A DNA stretch of 64,000 nucleotides from Flaccisagitta enflata (taxonomy: Eukaryota; Chaetognatha; Sagittoidea; Aphragmophora): assembly GCA_965153355.1 (NCBI GenBank), contig OZ231126.1, positions 18,228,001-18,292,000 of the forward strand, read 5' to 3'. The notes below the pieces were generated by a model. That model had not been told where the DNA came from. It saw only the letters and a program-made list of their open reading frames with translations, and made no database searches. Both the position numbers and the translations under genes were made by a program. Positions 1 to 11,760 of the stretch are shown in pieces (the stretch's first letter is position 1; every line of letters starts with the position of its first letter).

Positions 1-109
1 CAATATTTGTGTATCATTGTATTGGTGGGTTCGGTCAAAGTTGACCGAATATGTATGTATATATATATCAATAAGTGAGGAAAATCTTATTGTTGGATTT
101 AATTCTTGG

Positions 110-2346
110 ACCTTGGTGTTCTATCATCACAAAAAAAACCTTTACTCACGTTTTAATTAAAATCACTGGTTATATTTGGCCGATCTTTAAAAAAAAGTGA
201 CGAAATAAAGGCCCTTCAAACTTTCAAGCAATCAACGCAAACCACGTCTCTCTTACTCAACGCGTTCAATTGTTACTTAACATCAAATGAAATATTTCAA
301 TTTCGCTTTTGCCATTTCTACAAAATGACTTCTAAATGCTTTGAGCTACAGTGGGGTTCATGGAATAACAGCCTAAACTGGAGGAAGGTATCAAAGTGTC
401 TTAATTTCCTCTGACCAACTTGATATTTGAAACATAAGTTATTCATTTGATGCTTTTGTCCCTGAGTTTTTTGGTTGCTATGGAAACCAAAATTCTTATT
501 TTAGAATTTATAACAGCTAAAATATCAATATTTCTACAAATATAATGATCCCACAGTATGTTCTGTAAGAATATTGCTTGTTTGGCCTTTGCTAGGGAGC
601 ATCACACCTACTATCTTCGTGATAAAAATGTTGCAGCACATTCTGATCAATTACTCATAAACGATTTAACTTAACTACAAAAAATTGGTGACCAAATTAA
701 AGCTCTTTAAATTTCCAAGCCAGTGCAATCCGCGTTTTCCTTTCTTGATTGGTTAAGAAGCTATTTAACTTTAAATGAAAGGCTTGCTTTTGAACGATTC
801 TTAACTTGACTCAATTTCTTGTAATCTTTTCCATTCAAACAATCATAACTCATATGTTTTTTAATGAATCTAGGAAAAATTGGTGGCCAAAATGCAGAGT
901 TTTTCAAGAGGCATCTTTTCTCTTTTTGACAAAACATAATCGGTGCAGCCTATAAAAAGTTATGGTCACTCAAAGATAGGAAAAGTAAACATTGCTTATT
1001 GCGCTAAAAGTTTTGAACGCTCTCACTCCTCAAAGCTTCCTGAGGCTCTGTAAATCACTTCCCTGGCAAATGGCGGCTATCATTGAGCTAGGGGGAGCTC
1101 AAATCAATAATTGATTGATTTACAGTAGTCTGGTTTAAGTTGTTTAATCAATCAAAGACCTAAAATCTCAAGTTGCAACATTTTTATTTCGAAGATAGTA
1201 GCAACCGCTAAATGATGCTCCCTAGCAATGGCTAAACAAGCGATATTCTTACAGAACATATTGTGGGAAAGTTGTTATTAACTTGATTTCAATCAATGTT
1301 CCCTTACTACATTAAAAAAAATATTGATATTTTAGCGGTTATGATTGTTTATGAAAATAATTCTAGTTTCCATAGCAACCAAAAAACTCAGGGACACAAG
1401 CATCAATTGAACAAGTTATATTTCAAATATTAGGTTTGTCAAATAAAATTGAATTACTTGAATAAGTTCCTCCAGTTTAGGCTGTTTTTCCACGAACCCC
1501 ACTGTAGACAGATGCGGTTTGCATAGACTGCTCAAAAATCGCAGGACTTCAGTTATGTCACCAATCTCTCAATGATTCGCTGAAGCTGGAGCTAGAAGTC
1601 TCAATGTAGCAAATGGGATCAATAGATGGCGAGAATTTGCGGAGAATGGTCTGGAATGACATCATTCCAGACTACCTCGAAGAGCTCTACGAATTGCTTC
1701 CCTGACAAATGTCAGCCGTCTTACAGTTAAAGGGGGCTCACACTTACTATCTTCGCCAAAAATAATCTTTACTCTTTTATAATAAGTTCATTTACTTGTG
1801 TGAAAAATGAATGTAAAACGATTGTGGATCCATCAATATGTAATGTGAGCCCCCCTTGACTGGATCACGGCTGCCATTTGACAGGGAAGCAATTTGTAGA
1901 GCTTTTTGACATATTTGGGGGTGATGGCCCTACCGATCATTCCTGCTATTTTCTTGATCCCTTATTTTCACTACATTTAGACTTAAACTTCCAAAGAGAC
2001 TCATCAAATCATTGAAAAATTGGTAACATAAATGAAGCCCTACAAAATTTGCGAGCAGTCTACGCAAACCGCATCTGTCTATCTCAAAGCGTTTAGAAGT
2101 GATTTAATAAATAGTAAAATAATATCATTTGAAGATTTGTAGAAATAGAAACAGCAAAATTGAACGATATCATTCAAAGTTAAATAACTTTTAAACAAAT
2201 CAAGTTAGAGAGATGCAGTTTGCGTAGATCGCGTGCAAATTTGAAGGGCTTTAATTTGGTCACCAATTTTTTAAAGATCAGGCTAGTATAACTAGAGATA
2301 TTAGTTAAAACATGAGTAAAGATTTTTTTGGCGAAGATAGTAATAT
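110..2346. repeat. Nested inverted-repeat complex
   Basis: Outer arms at about 120-245 and 2210-2345 are inverted copies (shared words: ACTTTCAAGC, AACGCAAACC, TTTACTCA). They enclose a palindromic MITE (349-1504) and a smaller pair (1678-1745 against 1840-1911, with CAAATGTCAGCCG / CGGCTGCCATTTG). No gene seen. Confidence 0.7.
349..1504. mobile_element. Mariner-type palindromic MITE
   Basis: Begins CAGTGGGGTTC and ends GAACCCCACTG, flanked by TA on both sides (347-348, 1505-1506). The arms are complementary over several hundred bases, e.g. GTATGTTCTGTAAGAATAT near 555 against ATATTCTTACAGAACATA near 1242. Confidence 0.75.
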
Positions 2347-2375
2347 TGATGGATTAATGATCGATTTGTAATCAT

Positions 2376-3451
2376 TCTTAGTTGCGGACATGCAACTCTG
2401 TAAGAGACTTAGTCCGACCGTCGGTCCGCTGGTCTGTTGATCCGTGGTGATCAAGTCGAAAAGTGGAAATATGAGCGTTTTGGCTACTTTTTATGTATGT
2501 TTGTGAATAGAGTGGGGTTTGGGGTGCAGACATGGATGTAGGGGAGCTCTGAGATTCACCACGTCCACTTAGCATTTTAAGACCAAGTCAGGATCAAGAC
2601 CGACTTATGTAAAAAGTGAAAGCTGTAATAAAACTAATTTTTTTACTTTCTGCATCATTCATGAATGAAAATTTGTTATACATGGTGTTTCATGCCAAAA
2701 TAGATATAAGAAAACGATGCCATTCTGCTTCTAAAAATGCAAAAATAATTCTGAAAAAAGATTCAAAGAGCACTTAAGCTCCGATTTTTTGTGTAAAAAT
2801 TTCATGGGTCTGGGTAAAATATTTTGGCCACAACATCAGTTTGAAATAAAATGAGAATATCACAGAGAATCTCTTTTGACATAATTTTGATTCTTAAAGA
2901 TCTTCTTTGAAGCGTTCTCATTTCTAAACGGCTTGAGTTACAGATACCAGATTAGTCTCAAATTAAAGTTTATCAAATTTTCTTTAATTTGAGACCAATC
3001 TGGCATCTGTGGCTCAAGCCGTTTAGAAATTAGAGCACTTCAAAGAAAAACTTTCAAAATCAAAATTATGTGAAATAAGCTTCTCCTTTAAATGCTCATT
3101 TTATTTCAAACTGATGTTGTGGCTAAGATATTTGACTCAAACCCATGAAATTTTTACACAAAAAGTCGGAGCTTAAGTGCTCTTTGAATCTTTTTTCAGA
3201 ATTATTTTTGCATTTTTAGAAGCAGAATGGCATCGTTTTCTTATATCTAATTTGGCATGTATGTCTTGCTAGGCTGTTTTTCAAAGGAATTTCTAATTTA
3301 TCAACCTAGAATCGCGCCTGATTTAAGACCGACTTGGTTTTCAAGATTGACTTTTACCACGTCCATGGACGTGGTGGACGTGGCTTCCCCTACATCCATG
3401 GGTGCAGATGGGGGTTGGATGCCCCTGCCCACCCGTCCGCAACGATATTGC
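2376..3451 (+). mobile_element. Hairpin-arm element (AGTTGCGG type), interrupted
   Basis: The terminal hairpin AGTTGCGGACATGCAACT is at 2380-2397, then GTCCG/GGTC units. The distal arm GTCCGCAAC is at 3435-3443, followed by GATATTG. The distal arm is the exact complement of the first arm. Compared with the short copy at 14223-14411, about 880 bp of inverted-repeat DNA (2525-3406) sits inside. Confidence 0.7.
2525..3406. repeat. Long perfect-style inverted repeat (~880 bp)
   Basis: The arms meet at about 2975 with almost no spacer. AGATATAAGAAAACGATGCC (2702-) pairs with GGCATCGTTTTCTTATATCT (-3248). Similarity extends, with gaps, to TGCAGACATGGATGTAGGGG against CCCCTACATCCATGGGTGCA. It lies inside the hairpin-arm element. 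Confidence 0.8.
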
Positions 3452-3690
3452 TTTTGAAATTGTTCTTTAAACCTCCAATTTAGTGCCCCCTTTGTATCGT
3501 AGATGAACTGTCATTCAGTCCATCTTTTTTAAAAAAGGCTATCAAAATGTTAAATTTGACTTAAAATGCTAAATTTGACTCAAAATGGAAATATTCATTG
3601 TATATATATGTTTGAAAGTCAATGAAAATGGTTTATTTTTTTACTCAATATATCTGTCCAAATCTTTTCTGAAAAATAAAACACCAAGAA

Positions 3691-4111
3691 AACAAGGTAA
3701 ACAAACCTTAGTCGCGTGGTAAAAAAGGTAATTAAGGTAATTAAGGTAATAAAGGTAATAAAAGAAAAGGTAACGAAGGTAAAGGTAATAAAGGTAAAAG
3801 TAATAAAGGTAAAGGTAATAAAGGTCAAGGTATCTAAAGTACCTGAAGTACCCTAGAGTACCCTTAAGTACCCTAAACGACCCTACAGTACCCAAAATTT
3901 CCTTAAGTACGCAAAACTACCTAAAGTAACCTTAGATACCTACAGTAACCTATAGTACCCTAAAGTAACTTTAAGTACCCCAAAGTACCTTAAAGTACCT
4001 TTAAAATGAAGATTTAGGCTTTATTTAAAAAAAGTTACCGACCGACAGACCGACCGACCGACCGACCAACCGACCAACATAGCGGCTTCTAGAGTCGCGT
4101 TCACGCGACTA
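3691..4111 (-). mobile_element. Hairpin-arm element with internal short-repeat array
   Basis: The hairpin AGTCGCGTGAACGCGACT (minus strand) is at about 4092-4109, with CGGT/CGAC units before it. The distal arm (TTAGTCGCGTGG on the + strand) is near 3709. The interior is an array of GGTAATAAA-like and TACCCTAAAG-like ~10-bp units. Confidence 0.6.
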
Positions 4112-4390
4112 AAAAGAGGGGGCGCTAATTGGAGGGGAGGCTAAATGGAAAAAATACCGTGTTTCTAAACCGTTAGAGCTATAAATGCCAGATTGGTCTC
4201 AAATAAAAGATGATTAGATGTAGTTTTTCATATTTTCCTTGGTTGGTAAATGAGTGAGCATTTAGAGAAGTTTGAGTTTCCTGTCCGTGAAGCGATTTTT
4301 TGACAAAAATTCCTTTTATTTGTGAATTTTCAATAAAAAGTATGACACATAGGTTCCAGACTGTTTTACTCTTTTTGATAAATGAAACTA

Positions 4391-4566
4391 CAGTGGAACC
4401 CCGCAATAACAGCCCCGCTTTTAACAGTTCCCCATCAATAAAAGTCAACATTTGGAGGTCTCAAATGGTAGTTATTAATGTGTTTTCACCTCTCTTTAAA
4501 GGTTATCCTGAGATAAAGGTGAATATTCTTCAGTCCTAATGGGACCGATTAGGCGGGGTCCTACTG
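4391..4566. mobile_element. Short mariner-type palindromic MITE
   Basis: CAGTGGAACCCCGC at the left and GCGGGGTCCTACTG at the right, flanked by TA. It is embedded between another inverted pair (4165-4210 and 4570-4618; the CCAGATTGGTCTCAAAT motif). Confidence 0.7.
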
Positions 4567-4775
4567 TATATTAAATCATCTTTCATTTGAGACCAACCTG
4601 GCATCTGTAGCTCATCTCTAGCATCTGCTGCAGTTGGTATTGTTTGTGTGTGAGTGGGTTGGAGGGGGGTTGGGGGTGTGGTTGGGGTGAGGCTGAGGGT
4701 TGGATGCCCCTGCCCACCCGTCCGCAACGATATTGTGACATCATCGTAATTCACCATATGTGCAATGACACTATA

Positions 4776-6011
4776 CAGTCAGTGGACAAAACACAAAAGG
4801 TAGAGATCTCACTTTGTTGGCTTTGATCAAACTCAATAACAACTGGTTGTGGAAATTACAGCCGGCTGTTTACAAAGTTTTGCAAAAATCTGACTTTCAC
4901 CAAATAGAATGAGACCTGCAGATTCATAACTCTGATAAAATTCTGAGGAGTTTGATATGTCACAGCATATACTTTTATATGAAAATAAAGATTTTGATCT
5001 ATGTTTGATTCAGTTATAATACAATGTTAAAAAGAATATTTCTAACAAAAACTGTGACATGTCAAACTTCTCAGAATTTCATCAGGATTATGAATATGCT
5101 AGTCCCATTCTATTCCGTTTAGTTCACGTTGCAAAAGAGTACGCAATTTCACACGTCAAAACAATTTTTATCCAATTAAGCTGAGGGGTTTTTTGGTAAT
5201 AACAATTAATTTTTTGCATATCAAAAAGATATTAGTATGATATGCATATGCAAAGTTAAACTAAAGGAAGCAAAATTGATGGATTTTCATAAAAAATCAG
5301 ATTTTGTGCATTGAACATGTCTCGCATAAAATTCTAAGACTGTCTCTAGACATGAAAATTTGCATTTTGAAAAACATGGCGTCAGTCTTAATACTTGTAA
5401 GAAAAGGGCCATGTTCTTAGAAATGCAAATTTTTATGTTCAGAGACAATCTTAGAATTTTACGTGATAACAACTAAAACAACTAAAACTTCTCGTGCACT
5501 TTTTAGTCGCGGACACGCGACTCTACACCTTGCCGTGTCGGTAGGTTGGTTGGTCGGTCGGTCGGTAGGTCACTTTTTTGAATTCTGAGTGGTTTTCACA
5601 TAACTGCTCCTGCCCAACCGTCCGCGACTGAATTGCCGTGTATCCGGCCTTGTTTTTAAAGAAATCTGTTATTTCGGTGTGTACTTCAGGGCTTTACCGA
5701 TGCGAGGTCAATACAATTGATCAGTTATTCCTTTTTACTAATTCTAGGGAGTATGCAAAATGCATAAAACTATAGTTTTGTCTATATTTTTGCTGCATAG
5801 CAGCATGTTACATAACATAACAGAATGATTTGTAAAATTTGATGGTTCTCTAGACCACGACTTAGGTTGGATTTTTGCTGACCTTGTAGCATAACAGCCG
5901 GCTGTAATTTTTACAACCAGTTATTGTTTACAGCATTCTGTTTAATAACATTAAGTTAGATAAAAACCAACTGAGTGAGCTCTATACCTATTTTATTTTA
6001 TCCACTGACTG
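4776..6011. mobile_element. Mariner-type palindromic MITE with nested insertions
   Basis: The ends CAGTCAGTGGACAAAA and TTTTATCCACTGACTG are flanked by TA. Arms pair across 4776-4870 and 5886-6011 (shared ACAGCCGGCTGT). Inside are two further inverted pairs (4905-4985/5040-5125 and 5320-5390/5408-5470) and a hairpin-arm element (5505-5651). Confidence 0.7.
5505..5651 (+). mobile_element. Hairpin-arm element, GGAC/GTCC type
   Basis: The hairpin AGTCGCGGACACGCGACT is at 5505-5522, then GGTC/GGTT units. The distal arm GTCCGCGACT is at 5620-5629, followed by GCCGTGTATCCGGCCTTG. It sits in a T-rich flank. Confidence 0.8.
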
Positions 6012-6230
6012 TAAAGTCTCATCAAATTTCCATGTAATTCAATGGGAACTTAGCATTATTGCTGGAAAAAAGTCAAATTAAGTAATTCGACTTCTGTCCG
6101 TGACTATGTCTAAATTCAGACAAGCAGTCAACCAAACACCATGAAATGCACAAACAGAAGACCATGCACTGAAAAAAGAGACTCCTTTTTACGACTTGGT
6201 TCCGGACGGCGATAGCCGCCTTTTTTGGTA

Positions 6231-6793
6231 CAGTAGATCTCGTCTAGACTTGAGATAACGGGGGCAAGCATTGTGGAAAGATGAATGAAGGCAGGGGAGC
6301 AATATTTGGATCATAGACCAATCAAAGGATGCTTAATTCCCCATGATAGGTGGTTGCCATGGAAACACTTTTCCATGTATTCTCATTAAAATATCAATAT
6401 TTTGAGAGTTTTTTTTAGGGAACATTGCTTAAAATCAAATTTGCTACAACTTTCCCACAGTATGTTCTGTAAGAATATTACTCATTTGCCCGTTGCTAAG
6501 GAGCGTATCCATATGTGACAATTCCTAGCAACCGTTAAACAGGCAACATTCCTACAGAACATATTGTGGGAAAGTTGTAGCAACTTCATTTCTAGAAAAT
6601 AATTCCTCAAAAAACTCCTCAAAATATTGATATTTGAGCGAAAATACATACAAATGTGTTTCCATGGCAACCAGCTATCATGGGCAATAAAGCATCCCTT
6701 TATTAGTCTATGTTTCAAATATCACTCCCCAGGCGTCATTTGTTTTTCTACAATGCTTGCCCCCGTTATCTCAAGTCTAGACGAGATCTACTT
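6231..6793. mobile_element. Mariner-type palindromic MITE (CAGTAGATC family)
   Basis: Almost fully self-complementary, ~280-bp arms. It begins CAGTAGATCTCGTCTAGAC after TA and ends GTCTAGACGAGATCTACT; the final G of ACTG is changed. Related copies are at 41692-42255 and, more distantly, 42305-42809. Confidence 0.75.
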
Positions 6794-7380
6794 TTCTTTT
6801 TTTTGCTTGAGCGACATGTTTTCTTTGCTAGCGCTTAATCCCCACAAAATCCGGAGATATTTTCGTCGATATTTTCAGAAGGGGAAAAAGTCGTTTGCCG
6901 GTTGCCTTTGGCCGTAAGCCGGCAGTCATCGGAAATCATAAGTCAAGGGATTTTCTTGCGCGGTCACAGATTATCGAGCTCTGCATATTTATATATACAT
7001 ATATATTAATATATACATATATATTGATATATACATATATGTATTTATTGGGAAAAAAATCGAAAAACGTTTTTCGATTTTTTGAGTTCCGGGTTAGGAA
7101 TTAATGTTTCCCTTTTTCGCTTGGGACAATTTGAGAAAGTTGGGTCAGAACTAGGCTCGCCCGGGGCTGGGGTTGAAATTGGTACAGGGTGAAAGAGGGC
7201 ACTTTTTTACACCTTCTGGAAAAAAGCAGGGCGCTGTGGGACCAATACTTTAGGCGCTATGAATTTTTTAATCTTTTTTTATTTTCTCACATTTTCCACA
7301 CATTTTTCAAAGATCTATATTTTGCATTGATCTCAATTTTTGGCCCTAAGTAACAACAAAAATGAGTTCAGCAGAGGGCA

Positions 7381-7553
7381 TAGGGAGGGAGGGTGAGGGA
7401 GGGAGGGAGGGAGGGAGAGCGTGGGAGGGAGACAGAGGGAGGGAGAGGGAGGGAAGGAGGGAGAGGGAGGGAGGGAGAGGGAGGAAAGGAGGGAGGGAGG
7501 GAGAGGGAGGGATGGAGGGAGAGGGAGGGAGGGAGGGAGGAAGAGGGAGGAAA
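7381..7553 (+). repeat. (GGGA)n microsatellite
   Basis: Purine-only GGGA/GAGGGA repeats. The ORFs here are repeat artefacts. Similar tracts lie at 8285-8395 and 10855-11215. Confidence 0.9.
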
Positions 7554-7633
7554 AGGTCGCCCAAAGGCAATATGTGGTCAGCGATACCCGTTGCCCTGCT
7601 TTGAATGATTGCTAATTTGTGTGAGGGGAAGCA

Positions 7634-8283
7634 GGGCAGCGGCCCCGAAGGGGATGAAGTCCTGTAGAACACAGGGGGACTTTCATTCGTCCTGCCTGAC
7701 AACATTGATGAGATGCTATAGTGCTCTGATTGAAGGCCTTCAAGAGTCTGAAGGCTTGTCCAAGGCTTAAATGGCCATCAGATCTGATTTGAAGCCTGAC
7801 AGCGCTACTTTCAGGCCTGTGAGGCCTAATTTGAGGGCTGAGAGGGTTTTTTGAGGCCTGAGAGGCCAGGTTTGAGGCCTTACAGGCCGGATTTGGGACC
7901 TGACAAAACAGATTTGAGACCTGAGAGACAAAATTTGAGGCTTGATGGGCTGGAGTTGAGGCCTGAGGGGCCGGATTTGAGGCCAGAGGCCAGATTTGAG
8001 ACTCGAGAGGCTGGACTTAAGGCCTGAGAGGCCAGATTTGAGACCTGACAGGCCAGATTTGAGGCTTAAGGGGCAGAATTTGAGGCCTGAGGGGCCGGAT
8101 TGAAGGCCTGAGAGGCCGGATTTCAGGCCTGAGAGGCCGGATATCAGGCCTGGGAGGCCATATTTGGGACCTGAGAGACTGGATTTGGGGCCTGAGGGGG
8201 CTGATGGGGGGGGGATGAACAGACGGACGAACGAAAGTCCCCCTGTGTTCTACAGGACTTCGTCCCCTTCGGGGCCGCTGCCC
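7634..8283. mobile_element. Double-hairpin inverted-repeat element with GGCCTGAG satellite
   Basis: 59-bp inverted repeats at 7634-7692 and 8225-8283 contain GGCCCCGAAGGGG and CCTGTAGAACACAGG, two hairpins in tandem. Between them are about 20 imperfect ~21-bp units (TTTGAGGCCTGAGAGGCCGG). Confidence 0.75.
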
Positions 8284-8395
8284 AAAAGAGGGAGGGAGAG
8301 GCAGAGGGAGAGGGAGGGAGGGAGAGAGGGAGGGAAGGAGGGAGAGGGAGGGAAGGATGGAGGGAGAGGGATGGAGGGAGTGAGAGAGTGGAATG
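8284..8395 (+). repeat. (GGGA)n microsatellite
   Basis: GGGA-rich purine tract directly after the 7634-8283 element. Confidence 0.85.
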
Positions 8396-9028
8396 TAGGT
8401 ATGTGAGGCTTGTAACTGCAATTTGCGCGTGTTTAAGAAATGCGAATTCCTTAAAGAAATTGTCAGCATTCTTTCATTTGTACTTGTAAAAAGGCGAGAT
8501 ATTTACAAATTTGGGCAAAATCAAGGTGAAAAGAGGTCACGTTTTGCTCAAGTTCACATTCTTTGTAATCACGTTTTTCTCTCCTATAAATACTGCTTCC
8601 ATTTGAATTTCTTTAATCATTGCGTTTGAAATTTCATTGTATGAATATACTTGATCTGCATTTTCCTCTCTGGTCTTCATTCTTAATGAAATACCGTGTA
8701 AACGTTATTGCAAAGGAAAGACACTCGCACCCTCATTTGACTGGTGGCTTCTGCTACCGGATTCTTCACCCGACTCATCTCTCCTCATCTCATCTTGACT
8801 TTCAATCTCATCTTCGACTCATCTCACCGTCTCCGAATTTTCTCAGCCTACCACTCGCGTTTTTGTCTTATCCTTTGTGACTTCCGTTTCTATCTCATCG
8901 TTGCTCTTCCCTCCGCTCGCTCGTCAGTGCGTCTGTTCATCAATCTCCCTTCAGAACTGGGCTCATTTTATCGCCCGGCAACGATTTTTTGATGAAGGTG
9001 GGGTCCGTTTACGCGTATTTCAAAAACT

Positions 9029-10315
9029 ATGTCTTCTCCTTGTTTCTTCTCTTCATCAACTCTCTATTCTACAATGAGAGCGGCGTTTTCCAAGTGGTGT
9101 CTGAACAACGCAAGAAAGGCGGTTGATGGTGAAACCGCCGATCTCCTGTCATCAATGGGTCATCGCGTCAGTGACTGCATCAGAGGTATTGTCATGGGTT
9201 ATGGCAAAGATGCAACGAATGGGGGATCGACTTTACTGCAACAGACTGCTACAGGGCGTGGTGTGGGACGTCTGTTTAATTACGACTTCACTAGGGGAAC
9301 TGTTACGACGGCGCGTAATGCTTTCAACTCTTCAATTACTTCTTTGTGGGATAGTGGTTTGGTGAGGGATGAGCAGCAGCGTCAAAATGTGCGTCTTCTG
9401 AGGCAGCATCAGTGGTCAGGAGTCTCGGCGACAGCAGTCTGTGATCTCAAGATGTCCACGGTGATTGACACGGGTGTGTCAAATGAGTCTATCTTCTGCA
9501 ATGTTATTGGACTGGATCTTGAGGAACAAAGTGACATTTCATCAGCACCACGCGCATCATCGAGGGATCGCGCACGACGTTTGGAAAACAACCCAGTCAT
9601 GATACAGTTGGTGTCCCGGGCTGAACGTCACAGCCGACCAACTGCAATAGCCCAGGCGCAGAAGGAAAAAATTGGGCCCTTGACTGTGGTAGGAGGATTA
9701 TGGCATCAATGGGAGATGGGAGTTCTCTCTACGACTTTAGTTTCAGCTTTTGGAGGGTGTTATGCGACTGGAAATGGAACATCTCGCCGAGTGGAGGTGG
9801 GTCCGTCTTCACTGCAGCCACGCGTCTTTGGCTGTGTCTCATCATTTTGGCATCATCAGTTTTCTTCAGCGTCTTCATTGCAACTCGACAGTTGCGATGT
9901 TCCATCTGTATGGGATCTTACAGATGGGGAAATGGACAGTGGTTCCTTTCATCTTTTGCGGTCTTCTCATCCTCATCATCTACTGGCATCAAACTCGATC
10001 CTGCACGACTCCCGGCCTCTCATCTCTTCTCAAGGTATTGGGAATGGTGTTATGGGTCAGCCCGTTTCAGGAGATCGGCAGTGCGCGTGGGTGTCGGCCA
10101 TTGAGGGAGGAGGAGGAATAATGGGAGGAATGGGTTTGCCGGCTGTCAATGCCCGCATCAGCAGCAACGACGTTGGTGTGGATGCATTGTTTTGGGAAAA
10201 GAGTGTTATCATTTTTCGTCTTCGAGCGTTTCTGGCAAATGGAATTGTGGTACGAGCCCACAATGGCGTCGTCATTTGCAAAGAGATTTGGGACTATCTC
10301 TATGATCCCTTTTGA
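9029..10315 (+). CDS. 428-codon ORF of unknown function
   Basis: A long uninterrupted frame. The first ~230 residues look protein-like (RRLENNPVMIQLVSRAERHS; AIAQAQKEKIGPLTVVGGLW). The second half is Ser/Gly-rich, and two other + frames are also open there (9700-10104 and 9750-10121, the latter with a hydrophobic stretch VVPFIFCGLLILIIYW), so the true frame after about 9750 is uncertain. No domain recognised and no introns evident. An alternative start is the ATG at 9074. It lies between inverted repeats at 6888-7010 and 11815-11935, so it may be cargo of a mobile element rather than a host gene. Confidence 0.45.
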   Translation: MSSPCFFSSSTLYSTMRAAFSKWCLNNARKAVDGETADLLSSMGHRVSDCIRGIVMGYGKDATNGGSTLLQQTATGRGVGRLFNYDFTRGTVTTARNAFNSSITSLWDSGLVRDEQQRQNVRLLRQHQWSGVSATAVCDLKMSTVIDTGVSNESIFCNVIGLDLEEQSDISSAPRASSRDRARRLENNPVMIQLVSRAERHSRPTAIAQAQKEKIGPLTVVGGLWHQWEMGVLSTTLVSAFGGCYATGNGTSRRVEVGPSSLQPRVFGCVSSFWHHQFSSASSLQLDSCDVPSVWDLTDGEMDSGSFHLLRSSHPHHLLASNSILHDSRPLISSQGIGNGVMGQPVSGDRQCAWVSAIEGGGGIMGGMGLPAVNARISSNDVGVDALFWEKSVIIFRLRAFLANGIVVRAHNGVVICKEIWDYLYDPF

Positions 10316-10854
10316 ACGTGTTTTAGTCAACAGACAATAGACTTCTCCAAGCGGATTTTCGTTCAATGAGTAGTATTTGATGACAATTTTGACGGTATTT
10401 TTTTTCTTGGGTAAAATGGGGAATGCATTTGCTCCGAGTTCGGTGTAAAGAGGTGGCGTTAGTCATGTAATTAAATATGTGTTTTGTAATGGGTAAGAGA
10501 AGAAATGTTGTTTTTAGTCGTTGGTAAAACAAAGCTTGTGTCGCCGTCAGTCATCATTGTAGTTTTGTACTCTTAAAGTGGTGAAGGAACGAATGTTTTT
10601 GTTCTCTTTCAGTTTGTGGCATTTTCTCTTTCTTACAAAAGTGGTTATTTAATATTTTGGTTGACTTAAAGGTAAAACGAGACTTTCTTTTTGTAAACTA
10701 AATTCAGTGCGTAATCTTTGATCTGTGAATCGGTGGTCCGTTGGTCAGCTGAGAGAAGAAAACTGTTTTTGTGCCATTTTTTCTCTGTCTGCTCTTGATC
10801 TTGTGTCTCTGTGGTCGGTCCATCAGTCCGTCAGTCTGTATCTCTCTTTTAGAG
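10316..10854. other. No feature recognised
   Basis: AT-richer DNA after the 428-codon ORF. No ORF, repeat or site supported. Confidence 0.5.
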
Positions 10855-11215
10855 AAGTGAGGGAGGAAGAGGGAGGGAAAGAGGAAGGAAGGGAGGGAGA
10901 GGGAGGGAGGGGGAGGGAGGGAAAGAGGAAGGGAGGGAGAGGGGAGGGAGGGAGAGGGAGGGAAAGAGAGGGACGGAGAGGGGGAGGGAGAGAGGGAGGG
11001 AGGGAGGAAGAAAGTGAGAGGGGGACAGAGAGAGAGGGAGAGGGAGGAAGAGGGAGAGGGGGAGGGAGAGAGAGGGAGAGGGGGATGGAGAGGGAGGGAG
11101 AGGGAAGGAGGGTAAGGGGGATAGAGAGGGAGAGGGAGAGAGGGAGGGAGGAGGGAGGAAGAGAGGGAGGGAGGGAGGGACGGAAGGAGAGAGGGAGGGA
11201 GAGAGGGAGGGAGTT
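10855..11215 (+). repeat. (GGGA)n microsatellite, ~360 bp
   Basis: Long purine tract of GGGA/GAGA units. The opposing ORFs on both strands (Gly/Arg/Glu-rich and Pro/Ser/Leu-rich) are artefacts of the repeat. Confidence 0.9.
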
Positions 11216-11231
11216 GCTGGTTACAACTTTT

Positions 11232-11393
11232 TGGGCAGCGGCCCCAAAGGGGACGATGTCCTGTAGAACACAGGGGACTTTCGTTGGTTCGTTTTTCCGT
11301 TTGTTTGTCCCCCCCCCCAACCATCACCTACATTCACAAAATACAAAGCAGGGCAACGGGTATCGCTGACCACATATTGCCCTTGGGCGACTG
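11232..11393. repeat. Double-hairpin block and inverted conserved block
   Basis: 11232-11292 is a single copy of the double-hairpin motif (GGCCCCAAAGGGG, CCTGTAGAACACAGG). 11344-11393 is the reverse complement of the block at 7555-7604. Confidence 0.7.
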
Positions 11394-11452
11394 GTTCTAG
11401 TTGGTTTACAATTTTTTCTAGTTGGTGAAAGCTACCATTACTCTCTTAATAG

Positions 11453-11457
<5 letters not shown>

Positions 11458-11524
<67 letters not shown>
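11458..11524 (+). repeat. (CT)n microsatellite
   Basis: Pure CT dinucleotide run with two TTT interruptions. Confidence 0.9.
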
Positions 11525-11689
11525 CCTTTTTGGCAGTAGCCCCAAAGATGACCTATGCTTTCACACAGGAGAAATTTCTACTTCTTTTTCTCCTCCTTCT
11601 CCTCCGTCCACCCCCTTCGAAGCTCATATCCTAGCCTTGAGGCTCAAATCCCAGCCCTGAGGCCCAAATCTTAGCCAGCGAAACAGACA

Positions 11690-11760
11690 CAAACAACACA
11701 CACATGCATACATGCACACGCACACGCACATGCACACACACACACACACACACACACAAA
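11690..11760 (+). repeat. (CA)n microsatellite
   Basis: ACACAC run with CACGCACATG variants. Confidence 0.85.

Noticed and set aside
7346-7705. Pro/Ser/Leu-rich and Gly/Arg/Glu-rich ORFs in GGGA tracts (also 10704-11369)
   Set aside because: Purine microsatellite read in different frames; no codon bias independent of the repeat.
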